Source of the DNA: DAOUEH01 sp034430515
GTDB taxonomy: Bacteria > Chloroflexota > Dehalococcoidia > Dehalococcoidales > RBG-16-60-22
DNA: 46,333 bases
Direction: 5' to 3'
Assembly (NCBI GenBank): GCA_034430515.1
Contig: DAOUEP010000014.1
Location: forward strand, 1-46,333
In this document: positions 33,238 through 42,632 of the stretch, piece after piece
Layout of the letters: each line of letters starts with the position of its first letter
Numbering within the stretch: the first letter of the stretch is position 1
Notes under the pieces: generated by a model
What the model was told of the DNA's origin: nothing
The model's database searches: none
What the model saw: the letters and a program-made list of their open reading frames with translations, nothing else
Program-made: the position numbers and the translations under genes

Positions 33238-34089
33238 CTAGATATTGGCCAGCTTCCGGCAGCGGGGGTCGGCGCGGGCGATGAGCCGCTCGGCGCAGGC
33301 CAGGGGCACCTCCGTCCCGCCCAGCATCACCTCGTCGTTATTTTCGATGCCGTGGTAGTCGGTGCCGCCGGTGGTGATGAGGCCGTATTTATCGGCCAGG
33401 CCGTCCAGCTGCTCGATTTGCCCGGCGCTGTAGTCCTTGTAATAGACCTCCAGGCCGATAAGCCCGGCCAGCTTGAGGTCTTTGACCATCGCTTCCGGGT
33501 CGCCGACGGTGAAGGGGTGGGCTAGCACCGGCAGGCCGCGGGCGTCCAGGATTAAGGCCACCGCCTCCGCCGGGGTCAGCTTCTCCCGCGGCACGTAGGC
33601 CGGACCGCCGTGGCCGATGTACTTATCGAAGGCCTCCTCGAAGCTGGCGACGTAGCCCTTTTCCAGCATGGCCTGGGCCACGTGCGGCCGCCCGATGGAG
33701 CCCTCCCCGGCGATTTCCCGGACGCGCTCCCAGTCGAGGTTCATGCCTAGTTCGGCCAGTTTGGCGACCATGCCGCGGGCCCGCCCCTGGCGCGAGTCGC
33801 GGAAGTGCCGGAGCTGGGCGGTCAGGTCTTTAGCGGTATAATCGATGAAATAGCCCAGCACGTGGGCCTCGCCCGCGGGGAGGTCGGTGGAGATTTCCAC
33901 GCCGGGGATGAGGCTGAGGCCGGGGAATTTCCTGGCCGCCGCCAGCGCCTCCGGGACACCATCCACGGTATCGTGGTCGGTGAGGGCGATAATCTCCAGG
34001 CCCAGGCCGGCGGCCCTGGCCACTAGCTCCGCCGGGGTGAGCCGGCCGTCGGAGGCGGTCGAGTGGAGGTGCAGGTCGACCCGGCTCAC
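33238..34089 (-). CDS. PHP-domain phosphoesterase (RNase AM/YciV-like)
   Basis: The 283-residue metal-dependent phosphoesterase begins VDLHLHSTASDG, followed by ALTDHDTVDG, GVEIST, PVLAHPFT and TGGTDYHG, the four metal-binding motifs of stand-alone PHP proteins. Characterised relatives remove phosphate from nucleoside 3',5'-bisphosphates or trim RNA 5' ends. It overlaps the ymdB-like gene by 4 bases, so both are translated together, in line with an RNA or nucleotide role shared with nearby rny. Confidence 0.9.
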   Translation of the reverse strand: MSRVDLHLHSTASDGRLTPAELVARAAGLGLEIIALTDHDTVDGVPEALAAARKFPGLSLIPGVEISTDLPAGEAHVLGYFIDYTAKDLTAQLRHFRDSRQGRARGMVAKLAELGMNLDWERVREIAGEGSIGRPHVAQAMLEKGYVASFEEAFDKYIGHGGPAYVPREKLTPAEAVALILDARGLPVLAHPFTVGDPEAMVKDLKLAGLIGLEVYYKDYSAGQIEQLDGLADKYGLITTGGTDYHGIENNDEVMLGGTEVPLACAERLIARADPRCRKLANI

Positions 34090-34859
34090 CGCTCGGTAGT
34101 CCCCCGCGTGACGCGCGTGATGCCGGTGGCCCGCCCGCTCTTTTCATCGACCTCCACCATGACGGCGTTGAGCACCGGTTTGCCCTTGCCCACCGAGAGG
34201 TGGTGGGGCATCATGGTCAGGAAGCGGCGGATAACGGCGTCGGCGTCGTCGCCGATGACCGAGTCGATCGGGCCGGTCATGCCGATATCGGTGACGTAGG
34301 CGGTGCCGCCGGGCAGGATTTGCGTATCGATGGTGCCCACGTGGGTGTGGGTGCCCAGCACGGCGCTGACCCGCCCGTCCAGGTAGCGCCCCAGGGCCAC
34401 CTTTTCCGAGGTGGCCTCGGCGTGAAAGTCCACGATAACGATGGGCGGCTCGGGCTTGAGCTTTTCCAGCAGGGCGTCCATGGCGCGGAAGGGGCAGTCG
34501 TAATTGGTCATGAAGGTGCGCCCGATGAGGTTGACGACGAGCACCTTGCCCATTTTCAGGTAGCCGCGCCCCGGCACCCCGGCGGGGTAGTTGAGGGGGC
34601 GCAGGATGGGCAGCTCGTCGTCGAGGTAGGGGATAATCTCCTTCTGCGCCCAGATGTGGTTGCCGGAGGTGAGCACGTCAACGCCGCCGCCGAGCAGCTC
34701 CTGCGTCGTGGCCGGGGTCAGGCCGAAACCGCCGGCGGCGTTCTCGCCGTTGGCGATTACCAGGTCCAGCCCGTACTCGTCGCGCAGGCCGCTGACGAGC
34801 CGGTTGACGGCCTGGCGGCCGGGCCGCCCGACGATGTCACCGATGACCAGTATCTTCAT
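34086..34859 (-). CDS. ymdB: TIGR00282-family metallophosphoesterase (YmdB-like)
   Basis: The 257-residue protein begins MKILVIGDIVGRPGRQAV, followed by ANGENAAGGFGLT, LTSGNHIW, DFHAEATSEK and GTHTHVGTID, which fit the dinuclear-metal YmdB family that cleaves 2',3'-cyclic nucleotides. In Bacillus it is encoded next to rny and affects RNA turnover; here too rny is the next gene upstream, 98 bases away. The ATG at 34859 was chosen; an upstream extension lies within the dispersed repeat. Confidence 0.93.
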   Translation of the reverse strand: MKILVIGDIVGRPGRQAVNRLVSGLRDEYGLDLVIANGENAAGGFGLTPATTQELLGGGVDVLTSGNHIWAQKEIIPYLDDELPILRPLNYPAGVPGRGYLKMGKVLVVNLIGRTFMTNYDCPFRAMDALLEKLKPEPPIVIVDFHAEATSEKVALGRYLDGRVSAVLGTHTHVGTIDTQILPGGTAYVTDIGMTGPIDSVIGDDADAVIRRFLTMMPHHLSVGKGKPVLNAVMVEVDEKSGRATGITRVTRGTTER

Positions 34860-34870
34860 AACAGCTTCCG

Positions 34871-34948
34871 TGTCATTGCGAGGAGTGTAGCGACGAAGCA
34901 ATCTTTTTTATTGGTTACTGAGATTGCTTCGCTTCGCTCGCAATGACA
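34871..34948. repeat. Dispersed inverted repeat TGTCATTGCGAG (copy 2)
   Basis: It has the same termini as copy 1 (TGTCATTGCGAG and CTCGCAATGACA) and the same inner arms (GAAGCAATCT / AGATTGCTTC) with a different loop. It fills the gap between rny and the ymdB-like gene. Confidence 0.85.
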
Positions 34949-34957
34949 GTCCTTGCT

Positions 34958-36493
34958 TTATTTGGCGTAGTCCACGGCCCGGGTCTCCCGGATGACGGTG
35001 ACCTTAATCTGGCCGGGGTAGTCCAGCGTTTCCTCCACCTTCTTGACGATGTCGCGGGCGAGTCGCATCGCCCCCAGGTCGTCGATGGCCTCCGGCTTGA
35101 CCAGGATGCGCACCTCGCGGCCGGCCTGGATGGCGTAGGACTTATCCACCCCCTTGAAGCTGTCGGCGATGTCCTCCAGGGCGCGCAGCCGCTTGAGGTA
35201 GTTCTCCAGCGACTCGCGCCGGGCGCCGGGACGGGCGCTACTGATGGCGTCCGCCGCCGAGGTGATGTAGCCCCAGATGGAGGTATCGGCGGTCTCCAGG
35301 TGGTGCTCGGCGACGCCCTTAAGCACTTCGGGCGACTTCTCCCACTGCTTGACCAGGTCGGCGCCGATGGCGGCGTGGGTGCCTTCCACCTCGCGGTCGA
35401 CGGCCTTGCCGATGTCGTGCAGCAGGCCGGCCTTCTTGGCGGTGGTGACGTTGGCGCCGATTTCGGCGGCAATCATGCCGGCCAGGTAGGCCACCTCCAT
35501 GCTGTGCTCCAGGGCGTTCTGGCCGTAGCTGGTGCGGTACTTGAGCCGCCCCAGCAGCTTGATAAGCTCGGGGTGCAGCTGCACGCCCATCTTCATGGCC
35601 GCCTGCTCGCCGGCGCTCTGGATATCGGCGTCCACCTCTTCCCTGGCCTTGGCGGCCATTTCCTCGATGCGGGCCGGGTGGATGCGCCCGTCGAGAATGA
35701 GGCGGTTGAGGGCGACGCGGGCAATCTCGCGGCGGACGGGGTCGAAGCTGGAGATGGTCACCGCTTCCGGCGTGTCATCGATGATGAGGTCGACGCCGGT
35801 GGCCTGCTCCAGGGCGCGGATGTTGCGCCCCTCGCGGCCGATTAAGCGGCCTTTCATCTCGTCGTTGGGCAGGGGCACCGTCGAAACGGTGGTCTCGGCG
35901 ACGATTTCCGAGGCGCTGCGCTGGATGGCCGAGGACAGAATCTCCTGACTCTTCTCGTCGGCCTCCTCCTTGAGGTGGGTCTCCCACTGGCGCAGGCGGC
36001 GCGCCGATTCCTGCTGGAGCTCCACTTCCATGGCGTCGAGCAGGGACTGCTTGGCCTCCGAAGAGGACATGCCGGAGATAAGCTCCAGCTGTTCCAGCTG
36101 CTTGTCCTTGAGCTCGCCGAGCTGGTTGCGGGTGGATTCAATCTCCTTCTCGCGGTTGTTGAGGCTGCGCTCGCGCTGCTCAACGCCCTCCAACTTGCGT
36201 TCCAGGGTCTCGCTCTTCTGGTTGACGCGGTTTTCCTGGCGCTGCAGCTCGCCGCGCCGCTCGCGGTACTCGTTGTCGGCGCTGGCCTTGATGTGCTTGG
36301 CCTCCTCCTGGGCCTTTTCTTCGATTTCCTTGGACTCGTTCCTGGCTTCGGCCACCATCTTGGCGGCCCGCCTTTCGGCGATGCGAATCTGGCGGTTGAA
36401 GAGCACCCGGCGCGAGAAGAATGCCCCCGCGCCGCCGAAGACCAGACCGATGATGAAGCTGAAAAATATGGCGATATACTCGATGGCTCCCAT
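34958..36493 (-). CDS. rny: Ribonuclease Y
   Basis: RNase Y is a membrane-bound endonuclease that starts mRNA decay. The 511-residue product has an N-terminal transmembrane helix (IAIFFSFIIGLVFGGAGAFF), a long charged coiled coil to about residue 200, a KH domain with GRLIGREGRNIRALEQATG, and an HD domain with HSMEVAYLAGMIA and LLHDIGKAVD. The end, VIRETRAVDYAK, is the typical tail. It has its own promoter. It is adjacent to ymdB, as in Firmicutes. Confidence 0.97.
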   Translation of the reverse strand: MGAIEYIAIFFSFIIGLVFGGAGAFFSRRVLFNRQIRIAERRAAKMVAEARNESKEIEEKAQEEAKHIKASADNEYRERRGELQRQENRVNQKSETLERKLEGVEQRERSLNNREKEIESTRNQLGELKDKQLEQLELISGMSSSEAKQSLLDAMEVELQQESARRLRQWETHLKEEADEKSQEILSSAIQRSASEIVAETTVSTVPLPNDEMKGRLIGREGRNIRALEQATGVDLIIDDTPEAVTISSFDPVRREIARVALNRLILDGRIHPARIEEMAAKAREEVDADIQSAGEQAAMKMGVQLHPELIKLLGRLKYRTSYGQNALEHSMEVAYLAGMIAAEIGANVTTAKKAGLLHDIGKAVDREVEGTHAAIGADLVKQWEKSPEVLKGVAEHHLETADTSIWGYITSAADAISSARPGARRESLENYLKRLRALEDIADSFKGVDKSYAIQAGREVRILVKPEAIDDLGAMRLARDIVKKVEETLDYPGQIKVTVIRETRAVDYAK

Positions 36494-36524
36494 ATCAAGT
36501 CCCCTTTCTTATCTTTTCCTGTTT

Positions 36525-36554
36525 TTTATAATCCCGTTATCGCTTCGGGGTTAA
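36525..36554 (-). promoter_or_regulatory. Possible rny promoter
   Basis: TTAACC (36554-36549) and TATAAA (36530-36525) on the minus strand are 18 bases apart. AAAGGGGA precedes the rny ATG. Both boxes are only fair. Confidence 0.35.
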
Positions 36555-36559
36555 TAATA

Positions 36560-37195
36560 CTAGCGGTGGACGCGGCGGTTTTCTTCCCAGACCCGGGCCA
36601 CGGTCGCGTTGACGACGTCGTAGCCGAAGCCCCGCCGCACCAGGTGCGCCCCCAGGCGCTGGCGGAAGTCCGCGTAGTCGGCGGGGGAGAGGTGGCGGGC
36701 CTTGGTGAGGGCCGCCCGGTAGGCGCTGTCGCCCTCGTCGAGCCGGCCGGTGGCCGCCGCGATGACGTCCCGGCTAATTCCCTTGCGGGACAGCTCCAGC
36801 GCGGTGAGGCGGCGGCTGCGCGGGCTGAACGACTCGCGGTTGTCAATCCAGTAGCGGGCGAAGGCCTCGTCGTCCAGCAGTCCCTGCTCGCCGAGCTTAT
36901 CCAGCGTCCGGGCGATGTAAACCTCTTCGAAGCCGCGCTTTTGGAGCCGCTGGCGCACTTCGGCCTGGCTGCGCGGGCGGTAGGCCAAAAGGCGCAGCGC
37001 CGCGTTGTGGCAGCGCTGCTGGCGGTCGGCCCCGGCCAGGGCGGTAAGCTCGTCCCCGGTTATCTCCCGGCCGACTCTAAGCCCCTCCCTGAGGGCGACC
37101 TCGGCGGCCAGGGACAGGGCGAACTCGCCGTCCAGGTAGACGTTCACCCGCTTTTCCCTGCCCTTCCCCGCCGCCAGTCTGGTTATCTGGCTCAT
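36560..37195 (-). CDS. recX: Regulatory protein RecX
   Basis: RecX binds RecA filaments and limits their activity. The 211-residue product starts MSQITRLAAGKGREKRVNVYLDG and consists of repeated three-helix units (ALRLLAYRPRSQAEVRQRLQKRGF, then a second and third) ending RRGFGYDVVNATV. The ATG at 37195 was chosen because the frame upstream of it crosses the terminator that follows recA. It lies 102 bases downstream of recA on the same strand. Confidence 0.9.
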   Translation of the reverse strand: MSQITRLAAGKGREKRVNVYLDGEFALSLAAEVALREGLRVGREITGDELTALAGADRQQRCHNAALRLLAYRPRSQAEVRQRLQKRGFEEVYIARTLDKLGEQGLLDDEAFARYWIDNRESFSPRSRRLTALELSRKGISRDVIAAATGRLDEGDSAYRAALTKARHLSPADYADFRQRLGAHLVRRGFGYDVVNATVARVWEENRRVHR

Positions 37196-37220
37196 TAATT
37201 CGTCTTTCTTCCGGCCCCAA

Positions 37221-37251
37221 AACAAAAAAGGCTGAAGTCTGTGCCTCAGCC
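37221..37251 (-). terminator. Intrinsic terminator between recA and recX
   Basis: On the minus strand GGCTGAGG pairs with CTTCAGCC around CACAGA, followed by TTTTTTGTTTT. It should end most recA transcripts before recX. Confidence 0.8.
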
Positions 37252-37297
37252 CCGGTCTTGCCCGGATATTAACTTGTCTATGCAATAACGCGCCCGG

Positions 37298-38314
<1,017 letters not shown>

Positions 38315-38330
38315 CTCTCGCCTCACCCCG

Positions 38331-38359
38331 ATAATAGCACAGTTGTTTCACCAAAACAA
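38331..38359 (-). promoter_or_regulatory. recA promoter with upstream dyad
   Basis: TTGTTT (38359-38354) and TATTAT (38336-38331) on the minus strand are 17 bases apart. About 20 bases further upstream is the dyad TTAAC-GATTT-GTTAA (38377-38393 region). It is not a Bacillus or E. coli LexA box; it may be an operator of a different SOS regulator. Confidence 0.6.
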
Positions 38360-38432
38360 GTAGGGAAAGGAGTAAGTTATTAACGATTTGTTAAGATTTT
38401 TCCGGCAGGGATGCGCATCGGGAGGAAACGGA

Positions 38433-38534
38433 GTAAAGGGGGTGGAAAACTGCGGGTTAAGCCGTGAATGAAACAGGGCGGCCTGCCCGCCAGAGCTTTA
38501 GCGCAGGCGGGGCTGGGTGGGAATAGATAACTCC
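38433..38534 (-). repeat. Four-copy dispersed repeat, copy B
   Basis: It runs from TAAAGGGGGTGGAAAAC through GGGTTAAGCCG to GGGAATAGATAACTCC. Fifty-nine bases at its right end are identical to the reverse complement of copy C, including a hairpin GCCCGCC/GGCGGGGC. It lies in the gap 38327-38641, which otherwise holds only promoters. Confidence 0.85.
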
Positions 38535-38569
38535 GGGGGCGGTGGTGGGGAATCCGCCGGCAAACGTGG

Positions 38570-38575
38570 TATAAT
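38570..38575 (+). promoter_or_regulatory. Extended -10 promoter of the glycosidase gene
   Basis: TGGTATAAT gives an extended -10 box with no convincing -35. The leader would be about 60 bases. Confidence 0.5.
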
Positions 38576-38641
38576 GCGCCTTGAGTGCGGCCGGCGCCCC
38601 GGCGGCTCGTCACCAGAGACTTAAGCTAACGGAGTGAAACG

Positions 38642-40048
38642 ATGGAGATGCTTTATCTGCTTTTGATTATTCCGGGTCTGGCGGCTATCTATTTCGGGCT
38701 GGTTCTGACTCTGCGCGACCCCCGCGCCGACCTGCGGCTGGACTTTGCCAGGCTCAAGGGCGAGCCCTGGCGTTTCGGCAAGGACTTCCTCTGGGGGAGC
38801 GCCACCTCCTCCCACCAGGTGGAGGGCGGCTGCACCAACAATAACTGGTACGAGTTCGAGTCGGCCGTGGACGAAAAAGGTAATCCCCGCATCGCCGGGG
38901 GGCAAAAAGCGGGCCTGGCCGACGACCAGTGGCACCTCTATAAGGAAGACATCAAACTGATGAAGGCCATCTCGCTCAATACCTACAGATTTTCGGTGGA
39001 GTGGAGCAAGGTCGAGCCGGAGCCGGGCCGGTTCGACGAGAAGGCCCTCGACCACTACGAGCAGCTGGTGGACGCGCTAATCGCCAGCGGCGTCGAGCCG
39101 ATGCTGACGCTGCACCACTTTACCAACCCCATCTGGTTCGAGCACCAGGGCGCCTTCACCCAGGACGACTGCCCGGAGGTATTCGCCCGCTACGTAGAGC
39201 GCGTCGTCCGGCGCCTGGGAAATAAAGTAAAGCTCTGGTGCACCATCAACGAGCCTACCGCCTACGCCTTCGGCGGCTACTACGTGGGTATGTTCCCCCC
39301 GGCGGAGAAGAGCCTCCAGCGCGCCGCCGTGGTGCTGCGTAACCTGCTGCGCTGCCATACCGCCGCCTATAAGGTCATCAAGCGGCTGGCCCCTCAGGCG
39401 CAGGCCGGGCTGGTCATCGTCAACCTCGTCTACGAGGCCCCCGGCCGCTGGAACCTCCTCGATATCGTCTTCAACCGCCTGCTCAACAAGAACATGACCG
39501 ATACCCACTACACCTACCTCACCGAGGGCGTTTACAAGTTCTCCATGCCCGGCCAGGCCTACGACTACTACCACGATGCCGACGCCAAAGACGCCTACGA
39601 TTTCGTCGGCGTCAACTACTACACCCGCTACCTCTGGAGGCTCAAGCCCTTCGCCAAAGATAAGCTCACCATCGTCGTCAAGGCGCCGCCGGAGCGCATT
39701 ACCGACGTGGACTGGGAGATTTACCCCGAGGGGCTCTACCGCGTGCTGAAAAAGGTGGGCGGCTTTACCGCCAAGCCCATCTACATCACCGAAAACGGCC
39801 TGGCCGACGACTCGGACACCAAGCGGGCGCGCTTCATCGAGGAGCACCTGCTGGCGCTCAACAAGGCCATCGCCGAGGGCGCCGACGTCAGGGGCTACTA
39901 CTACTGGTCGCTCATCGATAACTTCGAGTGGGCGCACGGCTTCGACAAGCGCTTCGGCCTCTACCACGTGGACTATAAAACCCAGAAACGCACCCTGCGC
40001 GAGGGCAGCCGCAAATACCCGGAGATTATCGCGGCGAGCCGCGCCTGA
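38642..40048 (+). CDS. Membrane-anchored family 1 glycoside hydrolase
   Basis: The 468-residue protein starts with a hydrophobic helix (MEMLYLLLIIPGLAAIYFG) and then a complete family 1 glycosidase barrel: FLWGSATSSHQVEGG, TYRFSVEWSKVEP, the acid/base motif CTINEPTAY near residue 200, the nucleophile motif YITENGLAD near 380, and a final GYYYWSLIDNFEWAHGFDKRFGLY. Both catalytic glutamates are present. The activity could be beta-glucosidase or beta-galactosidase; the N-terminal anchor is unusual for the family. AACGGAGTG precedes the ATG. Confidence 0.93.
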   Translation: MEMLYLLLIIPGLAAIYFGLVLTLRDPRADLRLDFARLKGEPWRFGKDFLWGSATSSHQVEGGCTNNNWYEFESAVDEKGNPRIAGGQKAGLADDQWHLYKEDIKLMKAISLNTYRFSVEWSKVEPEPGRFDEKALDHYEQLVDALIASGVEPMLTLHHFTNPIWFEHQGAFTQDDCPEVFARYVERVVRRLGNKVKLWCTINEPTAYAFGGYYVGMFPPAEKSLQRAAVVLRNLLRCHTAAYKVIKRLAPQAQAGLVIVNLVYEAPGRWNLLDIVFNRLLNKNMTDTHYTYLTEGVYKFSMPGQAYDYYHDADAKDAYDFVGVNYYTRYLWRLKPFAKDKLTIVVKAPPERITDVDWEIYPEGLYRVLKKVGGFTAKPIYITENGLADDSDTKRARFIEEHLLALNKAIAEGADVRGYYYWSLIDNFEWAHGFDKRFGLYHVDYKTQKRTLREGSRKYPEIIAASRA

Positions 40049-40054
40049 AGGCGT

Positions 40055-40084
40055 TTGCCCTGCGGCGGGGCGGGGGGTTATAAT
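40055..40084 (+). promoter_or_regulatory. Promoter of the SDR gene, leaderless
   Basis: TTGCCC and a perfect TATAAT are 18 bases apart. The ATG at 40091 is 7 bases after the -10 box, exactly where transcription should begin, and there is no Shine-Dalgarno sequence. Confidence 0.7.
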
Positions 40085-40090
40085 AGCGCG

Positions 40091-40957
40091 ATGAAGCCGT
40101 TACTCACCGACCGGGTCGCCATTATCAACGGCGGGGCCAGCGGCATGGGCCGGGCCACCGCCCTCCTCTTCGCCCAGGAAGGCTGCCACTGCGTCATTGC
40201 CGATGTCAACGAGCAAGCCGGCCCCGAGGCCGCCGCCGAGGCCAGCGCCCGCGGCGCCGAGGCCATCTTCGTCCCCTGCGACCTCGCCGACCTCGGCCAG
40301 ATTAAGGCCTGTGTAGACCGCACGGTGGCCAGGTTCGGCAAGGTGGAAATCCTGGTGGGCTGCGCCGGCGGCTCCGTCCCCCGGGAGCGCGCCGCCCCCG
40401 GCGACCGCCGGAAAAGGGGCATCCGCTACGCCGACGAGGACGCCTACGACCTGATTATGGCCGTCAATTTCAAGGGGCACCTCTTTTTCTGCAAAGAGGT
40501 CTCCGGCTACATGATTGACCAGCGCTACGGCAAAATCTGCCTGGTCTCCTCGATGGGGGTCTACCACCCGCCCGGCCCCGCCGCCGAATACCACAGCGCC
40601 AAGGCGGGCATCATCGGGCTGGTCTATAACCTGGCCTACGAGCTGGCCCCCAGCAACATCAACGTCAACGGCATCCTGCCCGGCCCGGTGCGCTCGCCGT
40701 TCTGGGACCCGGTGCTGGCCGACGTGCCGGAGGACAAGCGCGACGCCGCCCTGGACGAGATTGGCCGCGGCCTGCCGCTGGGGCACGTCGGCAAGCCGGA
40801 GGACATCGCCAACACGGCGCTCTTCCTCTGCTCGGAGATGTCGGCCTTTATCACCGGGCAGATGATTAGCGTCGCCGGGGGCATCCCCATGGACCACTAT
40901 GAGGCGGGCGGCCGGATTGGGAACGTGCCGGACACGCCGGAGAAAGAAAGGGGCTGA
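40091..40957 (+). CDS. Short-chain dehydrogenase/reductase
   Basis: The 288-residue NAD(P)-dependent oxidoreductase has the Rossmann motif INGGASGMGRATAL, an acidic residue at the end of beta-2 (VIADVNE, favouring NAD), the active-site serine in CLVSSMGVY and the catalytic Y-H-S-A-K. A C-terminal GRGLPLGHVGKPEDIANTALFLCSE is typical of the classical SDR group. Substrate unknown. The gene ends 2 bases before the two-domain cupin gene, so the two form an operon and may work on the same compound. Confidence 0.92.
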   Translation: MKPLLTDRVAIINGGASGMGRATALLFAQEGCHCVIADVNEQAGPEAAAEASARGAEAIFVPCDLADLGQIKACVDRTVARFGKVEILVGCAGGSVPRERAAPGDRRKRGIRYADEDAYDLIMAVNFKGHLFFCKEVSGYMIDQRYGKICLVSSMGVYHPPGPAAEYHSAKAGIIGLVYNLAYELAPSNINVNGILPGPVRSPFWDPVLADVPEDKRDAALDEIGRGLPLGHVGKPEDIANTALFLCSEMSAFITGQMISVAGGIPMDHYEAGGRIGNVPDTPEKERG

Positions 40958-40959
40958 AA

Positions 40960-41886
40960 ATGACCGCAACCAAGTACGGAAAATACATCATTACCGAGCC
41001 CAAGGAGTGGCCGCCGGAGCTGCTGGCCAGGATGGCGGAAGGCCGCGCCGCGCGAAAATCCACCACCAAGTCCACCCGGCTGATGTCGGTGGACAGCGAG
41101 ATACTGCCGGGCTTTTTCTACGTGGACTGCGCCTGGATATGGAGCGGCGGCGAGAACGAGGACGGCGGCGAGGCCCACGCCCACGACTTCGACGAGGTCA
41201 TCGGCTTCGTCGGCTCCAACCAGGACGACCCGCACGACCTGGGCGGGGAGGTGGTCATCTACCTGGACGGGAAGCGCGAGGTGCTCACCAAGACCAGCCT
41301 GATATTCGTCCCGGCGGGCGTGCCGCACTGCCCCTATTACTTTAAGCGGGTGGATAAGCCCATATTTTTCGTGACCATCGCGCCGAGCGGCAAGTATGTC
41401 CAGGAGAAGGAGGGCACCGCCGCACCCGCCGGCGGAAAGCCGCGCTGCACCATCGTCACCGAGGCCAAGCAGATGTTTACCGTGGCCGCCTCCGGCAAGG
41501 CTACGCCGCCCCCGCCCCCGCCCAACCCGAACCTCAAGGCGGCGCGCATCCTGCACCTGGAGGACGACGTGGCCAAAGGGGCCTTTTACGTGGACTTCGT
41601 CTGGATTTACCAGGGCAGCGGCGCCGCCCCGGCCCCGGAGCACACCCACGACTGGCCGGAGCTTATCGCCATGGCCGGCTGCGACCCGGAGCGCCCCCAC
41701 CACCTGGGCGGCAAGATGAGCATCGTCCTGGGGGACGAAGACCATATCATCGAGCGCAGCTCGCTGGTGTGCATCCCGCCGGGCCTGAAACACTGCCCCT
41801 GGCGCTTTCTGGATATCAAAAAGCCGACATTGGTCTTTACCGCCGGGCCTTCGGCGATGTATTCCGGCTCGCACAAGAAGGACTAG
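40960..41886 (+). CDS. Two-domain cupin protein of the HxHD...HCP type
   Basis: The 308-residue protein holds two cupin units. The first has H73-A-H75-D-F-D-E79 and H123-C-P; the second has H228-T-H230-D-W-P-E234 and H278-C-P. A proline-rich linker (PPPPPPNPNLK) separates them near residue 185. The first half is a paralogue of the single-domain protein at 1006-1449, with the same TKYGKYI-TEPK start and RVDKPIF ending. All three domains keep the 3-His/1-Glu metal set. It is co-transcribed with the SDR gene, suggesting a role in the same small-molecule pathway. Reaction unknown. Confidence 0.75.
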   Translation: MTATKYGKYIITEPKEWPPELLARMAEGRAARKSTTKSTRLMSVDSEILPGFFYVDCAWIWSGGENEDGGEAHAHDFDEVIGFVGSNQDDPHDLGGEVVIYLDGKREVLTKTSLIFVPAGVPHCPYYFKRVDKPIFFVTIAPSGKYVQEKEGTAAPAGGKPRCTIVTEAKQMFTVAASGKATPPPPPPNPNLKAARILHLEDDVAKGAFYVDFVWIYQGSGAAPAPEHTHDWPELIAMAGCDPERPHHLGGKMSIVLGDEDHIIERSSLVCIPPGLKHCPWRFLDIKKPTLVFTAGPSAMYSGSHKKD

Positions 41887-41955
41887 GCGGGCTATAGTAG
41901 CAGCAAGTAATAAATGGGGGAGAGAGAATCAGTTTTCCTCCCCCACCACCACCTC

Positions 41956-42058
41956 GGAGTTATCTATTCCCACCCAGCCCCGCCTGCGCTAAAGCTCTGG
42001 CGGGCAGGCCGCCCCGTATCATCGGCGGCTTAGCCCGTTGTTTTCCACCCCTTTCCCC
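41956..42058 (+). repeat. Four-copy dispersed repeat, copy C
   Basis: Begins GGAGTTATCTATTCCCACCC, passes the GCCCCGCC/GGCGGGC hairpin and ends after CGGCTTAGCCCG. The reverse complement is identical to copy B over 59 bases. It stops just before the promoter of the HNH gene. Confidence 0.85.
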
Positions 42059-42062
42059 CGCC

Positions 42063-42091
42063 TTGCACGTCCCCACCCGTTGGAGTAAAAT
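42063..42091 (+). promoter_or_regulatory. Promoter of the HNH endonuclease gene
   Basis: TTGCAC and TAAAAT are 17 bases apart. The position rules out the GTG-type start at 42063 and supports the TTG at 42120. Confidence 0.65.
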
Positions 42092-42119
42092 GAGGCTAGC
42101 TTCACCAAGAGGGCGTCCT

Positions 42120-42629
42120 TTGAAGATAAACCACCCGGTACTGGTACTTAACCAGAGCTATGAGCCGCTGGCGGTCTGCCGGGCGCGCCGGGCGGTGGTG
42201 CTCGTCTACCAGGGCAAGGCCGAGATGCTGGAGGACGGACTGGGTTTTATCCACACCATCCGCGAGACGCTGCCGCTGCCTTCGGTCATCCGGCTGGGGC
42301 AGCTGGTGCGGCGGCCCCGGCGGCAGCGCAAAATGACCCGCTACGAAATCTTTAACCGCGACCGCTATACCTGCCAGTACTGCGGCCTGCAGAGCCGCCA
42401 CCTGACTTTAGACCACGTAGTGCCGCGCTACCGGGGCGGCCAGCATACCTGGGAGAACGTCGTCAGCGCCTGCGATGCCTGCAACCGCCGCAAGGCCGGC
42501 CGCACGCCCGGGGAGGCCAACATGAAGCTCATCCGCCCCCCGGCCCCGCCGCGCAACGGCACCTTTTTCATCGTGCCCTACCACTACCTGAGTCACCGCG
42601 ACGAGTGGCGCAAGTACCTGCGGCAGTAG
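42120..42629 (+). CDS. HNH endonuclease family protein
   Basis: The 169-residue protein starts MKINHPVLVLNQSYEPLAVC (TTG at 42120) and ends with an HNH domain: CQYCG, LDHVVPRYRGG, NVVSACDACNRRKAG, with four zinc-binding cysteines. This arrangement is common in Chloroflexota, Actinobacteriota and Deinococcota and is a cellular nuclease of unknown role, not an intron or prophage enzyme. The frame is open further upstream, but the promoter lies inside that part. Confidence 0.9.
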   Translation: MKINHPVLVLNQSYEPLAVCRARRAVVLVYQGKAEMLEDGLGFIHTIRETLPLPSVIRLGQLVRRPRRQRKMTRYEIFNRDRYTCQYCGLQSRHLTLDHVVPRYRGGQHTWENVVSACDACNRRKAGRTPGEANMKLIRPPAPPRNGTFFIVPYHYLSHRDEWRKYLRQ

Positions 42630-42632
42630 CCG

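Noticed and set aside
36560..37285. RecX starting at 37285
   Set aside because: That start lies upstream of the recA terminator hairpin and adds 30 residues unlike the family; the ATG at 37195 fits.
42063..42119. HNH protein starting at 42063
   Set aside because: The codons overlap a consensus -35/-10 promoter, and the family start MKINHPVLVLNQ is at 42120.
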